Of a DNA stretch of 26,255 nt, positions 8,130 through 15,134 are shown in pieces. Under the pieces are notes generated by a model that was given only the letters and a program-made list of their open reading frames with translations, was not told the DNA's origin and did not search any database. How positions within the stretch are numbered: position 1 is the first letter of the stretch; every line of letters starts with the position of its first letter. The DNA lies in contig JAEOTK010000050.1 of NCBI GenBank assembly GCA_016839875.1, positions 1-26,255 on the forward strand, read 5' to 3'. Both the position numbers and the translations under genes were made by a program. This DNA comes from Candidatus Heimdallarchaeota archaeon. Lineage in GTDB: Archaea; Asgardarchaeota; Heimdallarchaeia; Heimdallarchaeales; Heimdallarchaeaceae.

Positions 8130-9212
8130 TCAAGCAATTAGAGAGAAATTTTTCTTTAGAAGCCCTGTAATGTATTCAGCTTGTTCTTCTGTAGGAAGCT
8201 GATTAGCTTTGAAATTTTGCAGATATTTGTCAAGATCTTTTATGATTTGAGATGCAGTTTTTTCAAGTAATTTGCTAGCTATTTTTGTCTGAACAATCAT
8301 GAAAGTTGTATCACCTGCATAGAAAGATAAAGTAGAAGCAGTAGTTTTCAATTCTTTGAAATGTTCTTCACTTGTTGTCGCAACATAGTCTTGAATAAAA
8401 TGAAAAAGACCTGCTAGATACCCAGAAGCTGCTATTATCTTTTCTTCAAAAGATATTCTTTTTCCTTCTAAAGGTGAATACCCTAGCAATGGATTTCCTT
8501 CTTTATCCACGATTAACACTGTTTGAATTCCATGAGACATAGATTGACTTTGATATACGGATACAACAAAAACCACAACAAATGAATAGACTATCTCAAC
8601 GATGTTAAAAGCTACAATATCTAATTCTAAATATTTTCTTCGAACTACAACTAGTCCAGAAAATCCAATTAATAGAATTATTAATAGTAAAGTGATGTAA
8701 GCTTTAATCTTGATTCTTCGATTTTGAGAAATTGCTCCTAGTTTCATATATCGAATAAAGACATTGATCAGAAGGAGTGCACTAAGAAACACAAAAAATC
8801 CATAAATAAAACCGTAGATATCAGTCAATATTACATTGTAGATTGAGATTGTTAATGTCTTAAATTCAACAATAGTATGATCTAATGGAATAACGATGAA
8901 ATACAATGCAAAAAATGCTAAGCTTCCAGCAATGATTCGACTTGCTCTTTTCTGAACAATCATTGATTGTTCCATGCATGCACCAAACAAAGCTATCAGT
9001 GCAAGTGCTTGAGTAACTTGAAGAATCCTATACAACTGTGTTGTAGAGAATTGAGATTCAAGAGCTTCAATTATTTCAAATACACCATAAGCAATTAGGA
9101 AAACAGACCAAGAAGCATAGAAGGGATTTAGTCTTCTTCTACCCCAGTAAATGGTAAGGATACCTGCTAAAATAAGAGTAACAGCTACAATATACTTGAA
9201 CGTGATATACAC
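8130..9212 (-). CDS. Seven-TM protein with cytosolic roadblock/longin-like domain
   Basis: A 360-residue protein. Residues 1-222 hold about seven hydrophobic spans (approximately 5-23, 32-50, 61-80, 90-110, 125-152, 170-192 and 200-222), with basic loops such as GRRRL and QNRRIKIK. Residues 228-334 form a soluble domain beginning IQTVLIVDKEGNPLLGYSPLEG, then a helix, a strand pair (TLSFYAGDTTFMIVQTK) and a final long helix. This order and the D-x-x-G-x-P-L opening resemble longin or roadblock/LC7 modules, which regulate small GTPases. A Gln/Glu-rich tail ends the protein. I infer a membrane sensor that hands information to, or anchors, a GTPase. The start is a GTG at 9212, preceded by a weak SD-like AGGGG. 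The module assignment is by pattern only. Confidence 0.65.
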   Translation of the reverse strand: MYITFKYIVAVTLILAGILTIYWGRRRLNPFYASWSVFLIAYGVFEIIEALESQFSTTQLYRILQVTQALALIALFGACMEQSMIVQKRASRIIAGSLAFFALYFIVIPLDHTIVEFKTLTISIYNVILTDIYGFIYGFFVFLSALLLINVFIRYMKLGAISQNRRIKIKAYITLLLIILLIGFSGLVVVRRKYLELDIVAFNIVEIVYSFVVVFVVSVYQSQSMSHGIQTVLIVDKEGNPLLGYSPLEGKRISFEEKIIAASGYLAGLFHFIQDYVATTSEEHFKELKTTASTLSFYAGDTTFMIVQTKIASKLLEKTASQIIKDLDKYLQNFKANQLPTEEQAEYITGLLKKNFSLIA

Positions 9213-9295
9213 TACTAAACCCCTAGATACCTATCCTACAATACTAAACATATCCACTCCATGCTTAAAAGATTTGCTACAAGAAAAATAAGAGC

Positions 9296-10993
9296 TTATG
9301 TCTTTTCATCTTTTTTTTCGGTTTCTGTTTCTTCGATTTGATCAGGTCCCCAAGCTTTACTTACAGCTTTGGATTTTCGTATGTTGAAGAAAAGAAAAAC
9401 TGTTCCTAATGATCCAATAATAACCGCTAATATCCAGAATGCGAAGGGTGACCTTGGTGGTTCTTGCTTAACATTTAACTCTATTTCTGTTGAATCTACT
9501 ACCCAATCGTTCCCATCTGAGACTGCTACTTTTAGATAATAAGAATCTGGTTCAACGTCAGTAACGTTCCAAAAGAATGATGTTTCATTAATCAGATTAT
9601 CAGCTAAGACTTCCCATTGGTGTCCATCTGGTGAAACATAAACTGAACAGTTCAGTAGATCTCCATCTACATCTGACATTGTCCATTCTATAGTGTAATT
9701 ATCAAATACTTGATTCATTCTTGATGGATTCTTCACCTCGAGTATTGGTAGATTATTGCTTACCGATAAGTGAGGATTATATGCTAAAAATTCTAAACCC
9801 GGAAAGACTTCTTCACAATTTGCAAGTATTCCAGTACCTGGAGGATTATAAAAGTCAAAATATGAACCCAACCATGTCCCTCCATATGTTTCATAGGTAA
9901 ATGACATTATATCATGATAAGAGTAACAATAGTCATCCCACACTCCATTTGCTAAATAACCCGCTGATTCATTCCATAGAGGGTAAGGTAGTAATACCTC
10001 CAACTGAGCTAGAAGTGCATTATATTCGTTCTCGTCTTTCAATGGTAGAGTTCCATTGTATCCCCAGGGTGTAATTATAGCCTCTACACCACTATGAAGA
10101 CTCACTGCAAAATTGAAGCTATGTTGAATCATAAATTCTTTTAGAAGTCTTGTTTCATTTTCACTGAATGGTGCATCACCTATATACAATGGGCTGTGTT
10201 TATCTAATTCTGAACCAGTTTCATTCCAGAATGCAGCATAGTTTCTATTAAGATCAACTCCTCCTGGGAGATCTTCAGCTTCAAAAGAATCTCCATCCAA
10301 ATCCAATTGTATAACTTCGGAGTTATTTGTTAAGTAATCCCATTGATATATTCTTTCAAGTTCATCATCGAGAAATCCGTCGAAATTTGTATCTTCTAAT
10401 CCATCCTCATCGTCATCTATCGGTCGTAGATTCTTCCTCTGCTCTGGGAACCAATGAATGATTGATAACCCATCAGGATTTAACATTGGAATAACATAAA
10501 TTTCAGTTGAAGATAGCAAATTCTCATAATGACCGAAATTAGAATCATAGATAATCCTATCAATAAAATATAATGCATTCTCAACTGAAATTAACTCTCT
10601 TGCGTGATGTTCTGCAACTACATAGTATTCCGTTTTGGCACTAGTAATTGATTCATTTGTAAGTCGAACACACCAGATATCGTTCCCATGCCAAGTTTTT
10701 CCAATTGAGAACATATCAACGAAGTCCGGAAAATTGGATTCAAGAAGATTGAGTTTGTGTGTTAATTCAGTATAATTATGATATGGCCCAAGACTCTCTT
10801 GCCAGAAAACCACATCTTCTCCTGGAATAGGTCCTGGAGAATTAGCTAATTCCTCCCATAACCATTTGTATGACTCTTCAACTTGAGGTTTAATATGAAA
10901 TAATGCTGATATTGATGTAATGGTAGAAAGGATTTGAAAATTAAGAAATAAAATGGTTATTACAATCGCCATTAACTTAATTTTCCTATTCAT
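9296..10993 (-). CDS. Membrane-anchored M14 zinc carboxypeptidase
   Basis: A 565-residue exported metallopeptidase. Residues 1-30 form a signal peptide (MNRKIKLMAIVITILFLNF). The M14 domain has zinc ligands H130 and E133 (HHARE) and H300 (SLHSG), the substrate-binding DLNRN (247-251) and the catalytic glutamate E368 (FTYETYGG), so it looks active. Between the second ligand and DLNRN lies an acidic insert (about 193-245) with DDDEDGLEDTNFDG and LDLDGDSFE repeats reminiscent of calcium-binding loops. A beta-sandwich-like region (about 416-508, with WTMSDVDGD and YVSPDG) is followed by a TM helix (517-538) and a charged cytosolic tail. It should hang outside the cell and trim peptides, possibly for nutrition. 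A TTG at 11032 would add 13 residues, but it lies upstream of the predicted transcription start, so the ATG at 10993 is preferred. Confidence 0.88.
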   Translation of the reverse strand: MNRKIKLMAIVITILFLNFQILSTITSISALFHIKPQVEESYKWLWEELANSPGPIPGEDVVFWQESLGPYHNYTELTHKLNLLESNFPDFVDMFSIGKTWHGNDIWCVRLTNESITSAKTEYYVVAEHHARELISVENALYFIDRIIYDSNFGHYENLLSSTEIYVIPMLNPDGLSIIHWFPEQRKNLRPIDDDEDGLEDTNFDGFLDDELERIYQWDYLTNNSEVIQLDLDGDSFEAEDLPGGVDLNRNYAAFWNETGSELDKHSPLYIGDAPFSENETRLLKEFMIQHSFNFAVSLHSGVEAIITPWGYNGTLPLKDENEYNALLAQLEVLLPYPLWNESAGYLANGVWDDYCYSYHDIMSFTYETYGGTWLGSYFDFYNPPGTGILANCEEVFPGLEFLAYNPHLSVSNNLPILEVKNPSRMNQVFDNYTIEWTMSDVDGDLLNCSVYVSPDGHQWEVLADNLINETSFFWNVTDVEPDSYYLKVAVSDGNDWVVDSTEIELNVKQEPPRSPFAFWILAVIIGSLGTVFLFFNIRKSKAVSKAWGPDQIEETETEKKDEKT

Positions 10994-11040
10994 TGTTCCA
11001 ATGTTAGCAAACAACCTTAATAATCTTACCAATTCGACTG

Positions 11041-11048
11041 TTTATATC
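11041..11048 (-). promoter_or_regulatory. TATA box for the M14 peptidase gene
   Basis: On the minus strand this reads GATATAAA. It predicts transcription from about 11017, giving a leader of roughly 24 bases before the ATG at 10993 and excluding the TTG at 11032. Confidence 0.5.
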
Positions 11049-11075
11049 ACTGATTTTTGTAGACAAAGCCCAATA

Positions 11076-11085
11076 GTTATATATC
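11076..11085 (+). promoter_or_regulatory. TATA box for the sulfur-trafficking operon
   Basis: GTTATATATC is centred about 50 bases upstream of the ATG at 11131, predicting a transcript start near 11107 and a leader of about 24 bases. It lies about 30 bases from the opposing TATA box, so the two divergent promoters are back to back. Confidence 0.55.
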
Positions 11086-11130
11086 GGTTGTGCGGACTTT
11101 TTCCTAAACCGTGAGTAATCGTGAAAAATA

Positions 11131-11370
11131 ATGACAGAACATGATATAGCAATCGAAATTGATGCCCGAGGTAGTTACTGCCCAGGTCCTATGATGGAGT
11201 TGATTAAAGCCATTCGTCAAAGTGAAGTTGGTGAGTTAATAGCTCTTCTCAGTTCAGATGAAGGAACCAGAACAGATGTTCCAGCATGGATCAATAAGGC
11301 TAAACACGAACTTGTTGAAATCATAAATGAAGATGGTTTTGACAGATACATCGTTAAGAAATTACATTAG
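11131..11370 (+). CDS. tusA: TusA-family sulfur carrier, first copy in operon
   Basis: A 79-residue protein with the TusA/SirA fold. The signature is IDARGSYCPGPMMELIKAI: the cysteine C17 in a CPGP motif carries the persulfide, followed by the first helix. The rest (VGELIALLSSDEGTRTDVPAWINKAKHELVE) matches the family's strand-loop-helix. Such proteins relay sulfane sulfur between rhodaneses, DsrE proteins and biosynthetic or dissimilatory enzymes in the cytoplasm. It is the first gene of a six-gene operon, with the next start only 10 bases after its stop. A second TusA lies two genes downstream with a CPLP motif, so the two probably serve different partners. Confidence 0.9.
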   Translation: MTEHDIAIEIDARGSYCPGPMMELIKAIRQSEVGELIALLSSDEGTRTDVPAWINKAKHELVEIINEDGFDRYIVKKLH

Positions 11371-11380
11371 AGGTCATTAT

Positions 11381-12523
11381 ATGCAAAAAATCGTAATTGT
11401 TGGTGGAGGATTTTCTGGAATATCAGTTGCCAACAAACTAGCAAGAAAAACAAAAAGTAAGAAAGTCAATATTACTTTGATTGAACCTAAAGATCTTAAT
11501 TACTATGAACCAGAATATCTTTTTTGGGTATTCAAAGAGAAGAAAATATCTAAATTTGCTAAACCCATATACAGCGTACTAAGCAAGAAGGTCAATTGGT
11601 TACACGCTTCAGCTACTAAAATAGATGACACTAAGAAGATGATTGAGTTATCAAATGGTGAAACAATCCACTACGATTATCTTGTTATAGCCACAGGAGC
11701 TAGCATGGAAGAAGAAAAAATAGGTACTTATGGAAAAAATGGTTTATATCATTTCTATCTTCCTTCAGCATCTTTGCAACTGCAAGAAGGCCTAAAAAAC
11801 TTTCAAGGGGGTACAATCGTAATTTCCCCTTCAACGGTCCCATACAAATGCCCTCCAGCTATACCAGAATTTGCACTATTGTTAGACAATTACCTGAAGA
11901 GCAAGAACATTAGAGACAAAACTACAATCAAATATCTATATCCCCTCATGCGACCTTATCCAACACCAGGTGTAGCAGATAAAGTCGCAGAATTATTCGA
12001 AAAACGCGGAATTGAGTTTGTAGAATTCTTTAACTATGAAAGTGTTGATGTAGAAAATAAGAAAGTTATTTCTCTTGAAGGAGAAGAAATCGATTTTGAT
12101 ATGTTAGTTTTGATCCCTCCTCATGAAGGTCATAAAGTAATAAAAGAATCAGGATTAGGAGACAGAGAAGGTTTTGTTCCTACAGATAGACATACTCTAA
12201 AAGTCATTGATAAAGATAAAATGTATGCTATAGGAGATTGTTCTAACTTACCAGTATCAAAATCCGGAGCTGTTTCCCATTTCTCGTCTAAAGCATTGGT
12301 CAATAACATAAAAGCTGAACTCAAAGGAAAAGAACCTATACACAAGTATAAGGGCTTAACTATTTGTTTTGTTGTAACATCTTTCAGACGATCTATGTTA
12401 CTATTTTTCAGCTATAATTTTCCTCCAAGAAAATTCGGTTTACACAACTTGTTTACTTACGGTATATTCAAGAAATTATTCAAAACTATTTACTTTCAAG
12501 CATTAATTAAAGGATATTTGTAA
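11381..12523 (+). CDS. Sulfide:quinone oxidoreductase-like FAD flavoprotein
   Basis: A 380-residue flavoprotein of the pyridine nucleotide-disulfide oxidoreductase superfamily. The N-terminus VIVGGGFSGISVANKL (5-20) is the FAD dinucleotide fold, YLVIATGAS (100-108) is the second FAD segment, and MYAIGDCSNLPVSKSG (281-296) is the third. C157 in VPYKCPPAIPE and C329 in YKGLTICFVVT match the positions of two redox cysteines of sulfide:quinone oxidoreductases; the usual first cysteine is absent. Aromatic and basic residues near the C-terminus (FFSYNFPPRKFG) suit contact with membrane and quinone. It could oxidise sulfide, or pass persulfide to TusA/DsrE, given its place between two tusA genes. 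The true start is the ATG at 11381, after AGAGG, not the longer frame overlapping the first tusA. Confidence 0.85.
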   Translation: MQKIVIVGGGFSGISVANKLARKTKSKKVNITLIEPKDLNYYEPEYLFWVFKEKKISKFAKPIYSVLSKKVNWLHASATKIDDTKKMIELSNGETIHYDYLVIATGASMEEEKIGTYGKNGLYHFYLPSASLQLQEGLKNFQGGTIVISPSTVPYKCPPAIPEFALLLDNYLKSKNIRDKTTIKYLYPLMRPYPTPGVADKVAELFEKRGIEFVEFFNYESVDVENKKVISLEGEEIDFDMLVLIPPHEGHKVIKESGLGDREGFVPTDRHTLKVIDKDKMYAIGDCSNLPVSKSGAVSHFSSKALVNNIKAELKGKEPIHKYKGLTICFVVTSFRRSMLLFFSYNFPPRKFGLHNLFTYGIFKKLFKTIYFQALIKGYL

Positions 12524-12528
12524 GGTGA
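12522..12528 (+). promoter_or_regulatory. Shine-Dalgarno site that sets the second tusA start
   Basis: AAGGTGA ends 5 bases before the ATG at 12534. The GTG at 12525 lies inside this site, so it is more likely part of the ribosome-binding site than the start codon. Confidence 0.6.
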
Positions 12529-12533
12529 AAAAA

Positions 12534-12773
12534 ATGTCAGAAATAAAAATTGCAAAAACACTAGATGCGAAAAATTTGAGCTGTCCTTTGCCTATACTTA
12601 GAACAAAAAAAGCTATTGCAGATGTACAAATAGGTGAATATCTTGAGATTTTAGCAACAGATCCTGGATCTGTAGCAGATTTCAATGCATGGACAACATC
12701 CACAGGTCATGAATTAATTACAAATTCAGAAGATGGTGGGATTTATCGTTTCATAATAAAAAGAACAAAATAA
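12534..12773 (+). CDS. tusA: TusA-family sulfur carrier, second copy in operon
   Basis: A 79-residue protein with the persulfide motif LDAKNLSCPLPILRTKKAI (C17 in CPLP), then a helix, the strand YLEILATDPGSVADFNAW and a final strand pair. It is closer to the commonest TusA consensus (CPLP) than the first copy (CPGP). Its start is set by an AAGGTGA Shine-Dalgarno site. It lies 10 bases after the flavoprotein gene and 12 before the DsrE2-like gene, the neighbour it most likely exchanges sulfur with. In known archaeal and bacterial systems TusA and DsrE proteins trade persulfide sulfur directly. Confidence 0.92.
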   Translation: MSEIKIAKTLDAKNLSCPLPILRTKKAIADVQIGEYLEILATDPGSVADFNAWTTSTGHELITNSEDGGIYRFIIKRTK

Positions 12774-12785
12774 AGAGGAATAAAA

Positions 12786-13259
12786 ATGTCAGAAAAAACT
12801 AAAAAACTCGCAATAATTGCGTCAAAAGCAGATATAGCTGGAGCATACCCTCCATTAATATTAGCAACTACTGCAGCAGCAATGGATTATGAAGTTGGTA
12901 TATTCTTCACATTCTTTGGGCTGAATATGCTCAAGAAGAAGAAATTAAACAAACTCAAAGTTACTCCTGTGGGTCAAACTGCAATGCCAATGCCTATACC
13001 ACAAATCGTAGGTGTCATACCAGGAATGACTGATATGGCAACTATGATGATGAAAAGCTGGATGAAAGGAGCAAATGTTGCTAAATTGCAAGAATTAATG
13101 GATATTGCCGTAGAATCAGGTGTTAAACTCATTGCTTGTCAAATGACCATGGACGTCATGAAAATCAAAAGAAAACATCTTATTGATGAATGTGAGGTCG
13201 GTGGAGCCGCTACTTTCTTAGAGTTTGCATCCGGTGCAGATGTTACATTATACATTTAG
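12786..13259 (+). CDS. DsrE2-like sulfurtransferase/peroxiredoxin-family protein
   Basis: A 157-residue protein of the DsrE/DsrF/YchN superfamily, DsrE2 branch. It has the family's opening strand (KLAIIASKADIAGAYPPLILATTAAAMDYEV), the loop GIFFTFFGLNML, the methionine-rich middle segment (MTDMATMMMKSWMKG) that distinguishes DsrE2, and the conserved cysteine C118 in LIACQMTMDVM. C136 is a second cysteine. DsrE2 proteins bind sulfane sulfur on the conserved cysteine and are often encoded beside TusA. There is no clear membrane helix, although the N-terminal half is fairly hydrophobic. An AGAGGA ribosome-binding site precedes the ATG. Confidence 0.88.
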   Translation: MSEKTKKLAIIASKADIAGAYPPLILATTAAAMDYEVGIFFTFFGLNMLKKKKLNKLKVTPVGQTAMPMPIPQIVGVIPGMTDMATMMMKSWMKGANVAKLQELMDIAVESGVKLIACQMTMDVMKIKRKHLIDECEVGGAATFLEFASGADVTLYI

Positions 13260-13267
13260 GTGTTAGA

Positions 13268-13639
13268 ATGACTGAGCAAAAAGTGATTTTCCTTGTTACA
13301 CATGGACAAGACCAAAAGGACAGACTTGAATCACCATTACATCTAGCATCTCTAGCAGCAATGTTAGATGCGGATGTTAAGATGATTTATACTATGTCAG
13401 CAGGTTTACTTCTGAAGAAAGGAGTGCCAGATAAGCTGCTACCATTAGGAAAAGAAACAACATACTTAGATACTCTAAGAGAAGCAAAAGAAGCTGGAGT
13501 TAAGATATATGTTTGCAGTCCTGTTCTAGATATGTACAATCTAAAACGAGAAGACTTCATTGATGAACTAGATGATATTGTTGGCGGGATGTTTGCTGTA
13601 ACTGAATCACTAGATGCAGATGTAACCTATACTTTCTGA
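13268..13639 (+). CDS. DsrE-family sulfur-transfer protein
   Basis: A 123-residue DsrE/DsrF-like protein. It begins VIFLVTHGQDQKDRLESPLHLASLAAMLDADVKMIYT, the typical strand-helix-strand. It carries GLLLKKGVPDKL and the cysteine C83 in VKIYVCSPVLDMYNL, at the position of the sulfur-binding cysteine of the family. It is shorter than the DsrE2-like neighbour and probably forms a homo- or hetero-oligomer with it, since DsrE folds commonly trimerise or hexamerise. The gene is 8 bases behind the DsrE2 gene with AGGTG upstream. It would act as a relay between the TusA carriers and an acceptor not encoded in this window. Confidence 0.86.
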   Translation: MTEQKVIFLVTHGQDQKDRLESPLHLASLAAMLDADVKMIYTMSAGLLLKKGVPDKLLPLGKETTYLDTLREAKEAGVKIYVCSPVLDMYNLKREDFIDELDDIVGGMFAVTESLDADVTYTF

Positions 13640-13640
13640 T

Positions 13641-13646
13641 GTGATC
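13641..13646 (+). promoter_or_regulatory. Shine-Dalgarno-like GTGATC before the regulator gene
   Basis: GTGATC matches the end of the extended archaeal Shine-Dalgarno consensus GGAGGTGATC and lies just before the ATG at 13650. It suggests that the in-frame GTG at 13641 is part of the binding site rather than the start codon. Confidence 0.35.
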
Positions 13647-13649
13647 ATC

Positions 13650-14057
13650 ATGTTCTTCTCCCTATCTTCATATGAAACAGAAAACATAACTTGCTTTGAC
13701 ATTATTAAAGCAGTTCACGCTTTGACAGAAAATGAACTTGAAATACTTTCATGCGTTCATCAAAATCAACCAACAGATATGAAAGCAATCGTATCTATTA
13801 TTCCAAAGGATCGAGCAACAATTTCAAGATCTATTCAGAAACTAATATCAATAGGATTTGTTAGAAAAGAAAAAATCAACCTAGAAGGTGGTGGATACAA
13901 ATACCGATACTACAGCAAGTCAATGCAAGAAATCCGAGAAAAACTTAAACTACAAATCGTAAACATAAGTGAAAAAATGGTTGATGCTGTTTCTAGTCTC
14001 ACCGAAGAAAAATGTAGAGAGATCTATGAACAAATTATTGAGAAATATAACAAATAA
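13650..14057 (+). CDS. Winged-helix (MarR/TrmB-like) transcriptional regulator of the sulfur operon
   Basis: A 135-residue DNA-binding protein. Residues about 25-85 are a winged helix: LTENELEILSCVHQNQPTDMKAIVSIIPKDRATISRSIQKLISIGFVRK is the helix-turn-helix, and KINLEGGGYKYRYY the wing. A C-terminal helix (about 92-133) likely makes the dimer. It is the last gene of the sulfur operon, 10 bases after the DsrE gene, so it probably regulates its own operon. It has three cysteines (C15, C35 and C122). Persulfide-sensing regulators of other families use cysteine pairs, so redox or persulfide sensing is possible; this is inference. It belongs broadly to MarR/TrmB-type regulators; the exact family is uncertain. 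Confidence 0.8.
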   Translation: MFFSLSSYETENITCFDIIKAVHALTENELEILSCVHQNQPTDMKAIVSIIPKDRATISRSIQKLISIGFVRKEKINLEGGGYKYRYYSKSMQEIREKLKLQIVNISEKMVDAVSSLTEEKCREIYEQIIEKYNK

Positions 14058-14094
14058 CAAGATTCTGAAACTTAATTAGCAAATAAGTCTCAGA

Positions 14095-14112
14095 TTTTTT
14101 ACTTTTCTTTCT
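14095..14112 (+). terminator. T-rich terminator after the sulfur operon
   Basis: A run of T with few interruptions (TTTTTTACTTTTCTTTCT) starts about 38 bases after the regulator stop. Archaeal termination commonly needs only such oligo-T tracts. No strong hairpin precedes it. Confidence 0.4.
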
Positions 14113-14141
14113 TAATTCTCTGAATTGTCAGATTTTTATAA

Positions 14142-15029
14142 CTAAGAGGACAGAGATTTTACTAATTGAGCATGAAACTTATTTCTTCTTGAAAAAGGAA
14201 TATCCAGCTGGTATCTATTTGTGAAGTATTTTTGTAGATCTTTATGTTCACTATAGTATTTACCAATTATCCATTTAGCATGTTCTTGAAGCAATTCCTC
14301 AACGTTTTCATTAGCAATAAGAGAGATATAAATATCTAGATATTCCTGTTCTTCTTCAGCTATTCTAGAAACTCTAGAACTTATTGGGTTGATATATACA
14401 CTTCTAGTTTTGTCTGTCCCTTTAGCGAAGAAGTAAATGACATTGTGGACAAGAAACTCATTACAACTAGAATCAGAGTAGGTTATCAGAGAAAAATCAT
14501 ATGATGCTTCATATGGAATTGCTTTGTCAATAATACTTGTTAGGTCGATTAATTCCTTCATTTCTAAATTTGGCAGAAGAATTACTCTTGGTTCTATCAT
14601 TGCTGCAACAATAATTTCTCTTATTGTTTTGAGATCAATTTTTTCAAGAATAGTATTTTTTTCTTTTCTGAACGCAGATTTATCAAAAAAAACTGGTTCT
14701 ATATTAGTTTCATCAAAATAGTCAGGATTCAGAATAGGTGAGGCATAATAATCTAGGTTTTCAAGACTGTATTCTTCAGAAGATATAACTAGACTGTGTG
14801 ATAAGGACTTAGGTCGATTAAACTTATCGAATCCATCACTTCGAACTAATTTGACAATTACATTTCCAGATTTGTGAGTGTATTTTGAAACATACTTTAT
14901 ATTTGGATTTTCCTTTGTTGAAAACTCAGGCATGAAGACAATCGAATCTTCTAATAGATGTTCAGGTAAATCTGATAAATAGATATTATATCCTATCTCT
15001 TCATCACGTTTTGCTATAACTTGGAACAT
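14142..15029 (-). CDS. GTPase-associated protein 1 (GAP1)-like protein
   Basis: A 295-residue cytosolic protein. Its first half resembles the N-terminal domain of GTPase-associated protein 1: an opening GYNIYLSDLPEHLLEDS, a strand pair with VIVKLVRSDGFDKFNRPKSLSHSLVIS (family pattern G-R-P-x4-H-[AS]-L-V-L), and ASPILNPDYF. The second half resembles the GAP1 middle domain: IREIIVAAMIEPRVILLPN, then IDKAIPYEASYDFSLITYSDSS, matching the family pattern LPxxxRxxLSFxTY. In bacteria GAP1 proteins are encoded with GTPases in multi-gene conflict systems and act with them. Here the protein stands alone and no GTPase gene adjoins it, although a small GTPase is 5.5 kb away. A TATA box at 15051-15060 supports the ATG at 15029. 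The assignment is from memory of motif patterns and is moderate. Confidence 0.6.
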   Translation of the reverse strand: MFQVIAKRDEEIGYNIYLSDLPEHLLEDSIVFMPEFSTKENPNIKYVSKYTHKSGNVIVKLVRSDGFDKFNRPKSLSHSLVISSEEYSLENLDYYASPILNPDYFDETNIEPVFFDKSAFRKEKNTILEKIDLKTIREIIVAAMIEPRVILLPNLEMKELIDLTSIIDKAIPYEASYDFSLITYSDSSCNEFLVHNVIYFFAKGTDKTRSVYINPISSRVSRIAEEEQEYLDIYISLIANENVEELLQEHAKWIIGKYYSEHKDLQKYFTNRYQLDIPFSRRNKFHAQLVKSLSS

Positions 15030-15050
15030 CTATACTATTCTACTTTACCT

Positions 15051-15060
15051 TAAATTTAAA
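15051..15060 (-). promoter_or_regulatory. TATA box for the GAP1-like gene
   Basis: TTTAAATTTA, palindromic and read on the minus strand, is centred about 26 bases upstream of the ATG at 15029 and predicts a leaderless mRNA. Confidence 0.5.
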
Positions 15061-15134
15061 GTCTTCTTAGCTTCTAACACAATTGAGCAACTATTTCGCA
15101 ATATTCTTAAGCAATGTTTTAGGAATTGTAAATA

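Noticed and set aside
10994..11032. In-frame extension of the M14 peptidase to a TTG at 11032.
   Set aside because: The predicted transcription start is near 11017, inside the extension, and the signal peptide begins cleanly at the ATG at 10993.
11327..11380. Longer frame for the SQR-like protein starting inside the first tusA gene.
   Set aside because: It overlaps a strongly conserved tusA end, and the FAD motif starts right after the ATG at 11381, which has its own SD site.
12130..12345. Open frames on the opposite strand of the SQR-like and tusA genes (also seen inside many other genes).
   Set aside because: They lie fully within well-supported conserved genes, have no start signals, and show no recognisable protein.
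14058..14141. Two similar TCAGATTTTT-like stretches in the convergent gap.
   Set aside because: Only ten bases of A/T-rich similarity; likely part of T-rich terminators, not a repeat family.
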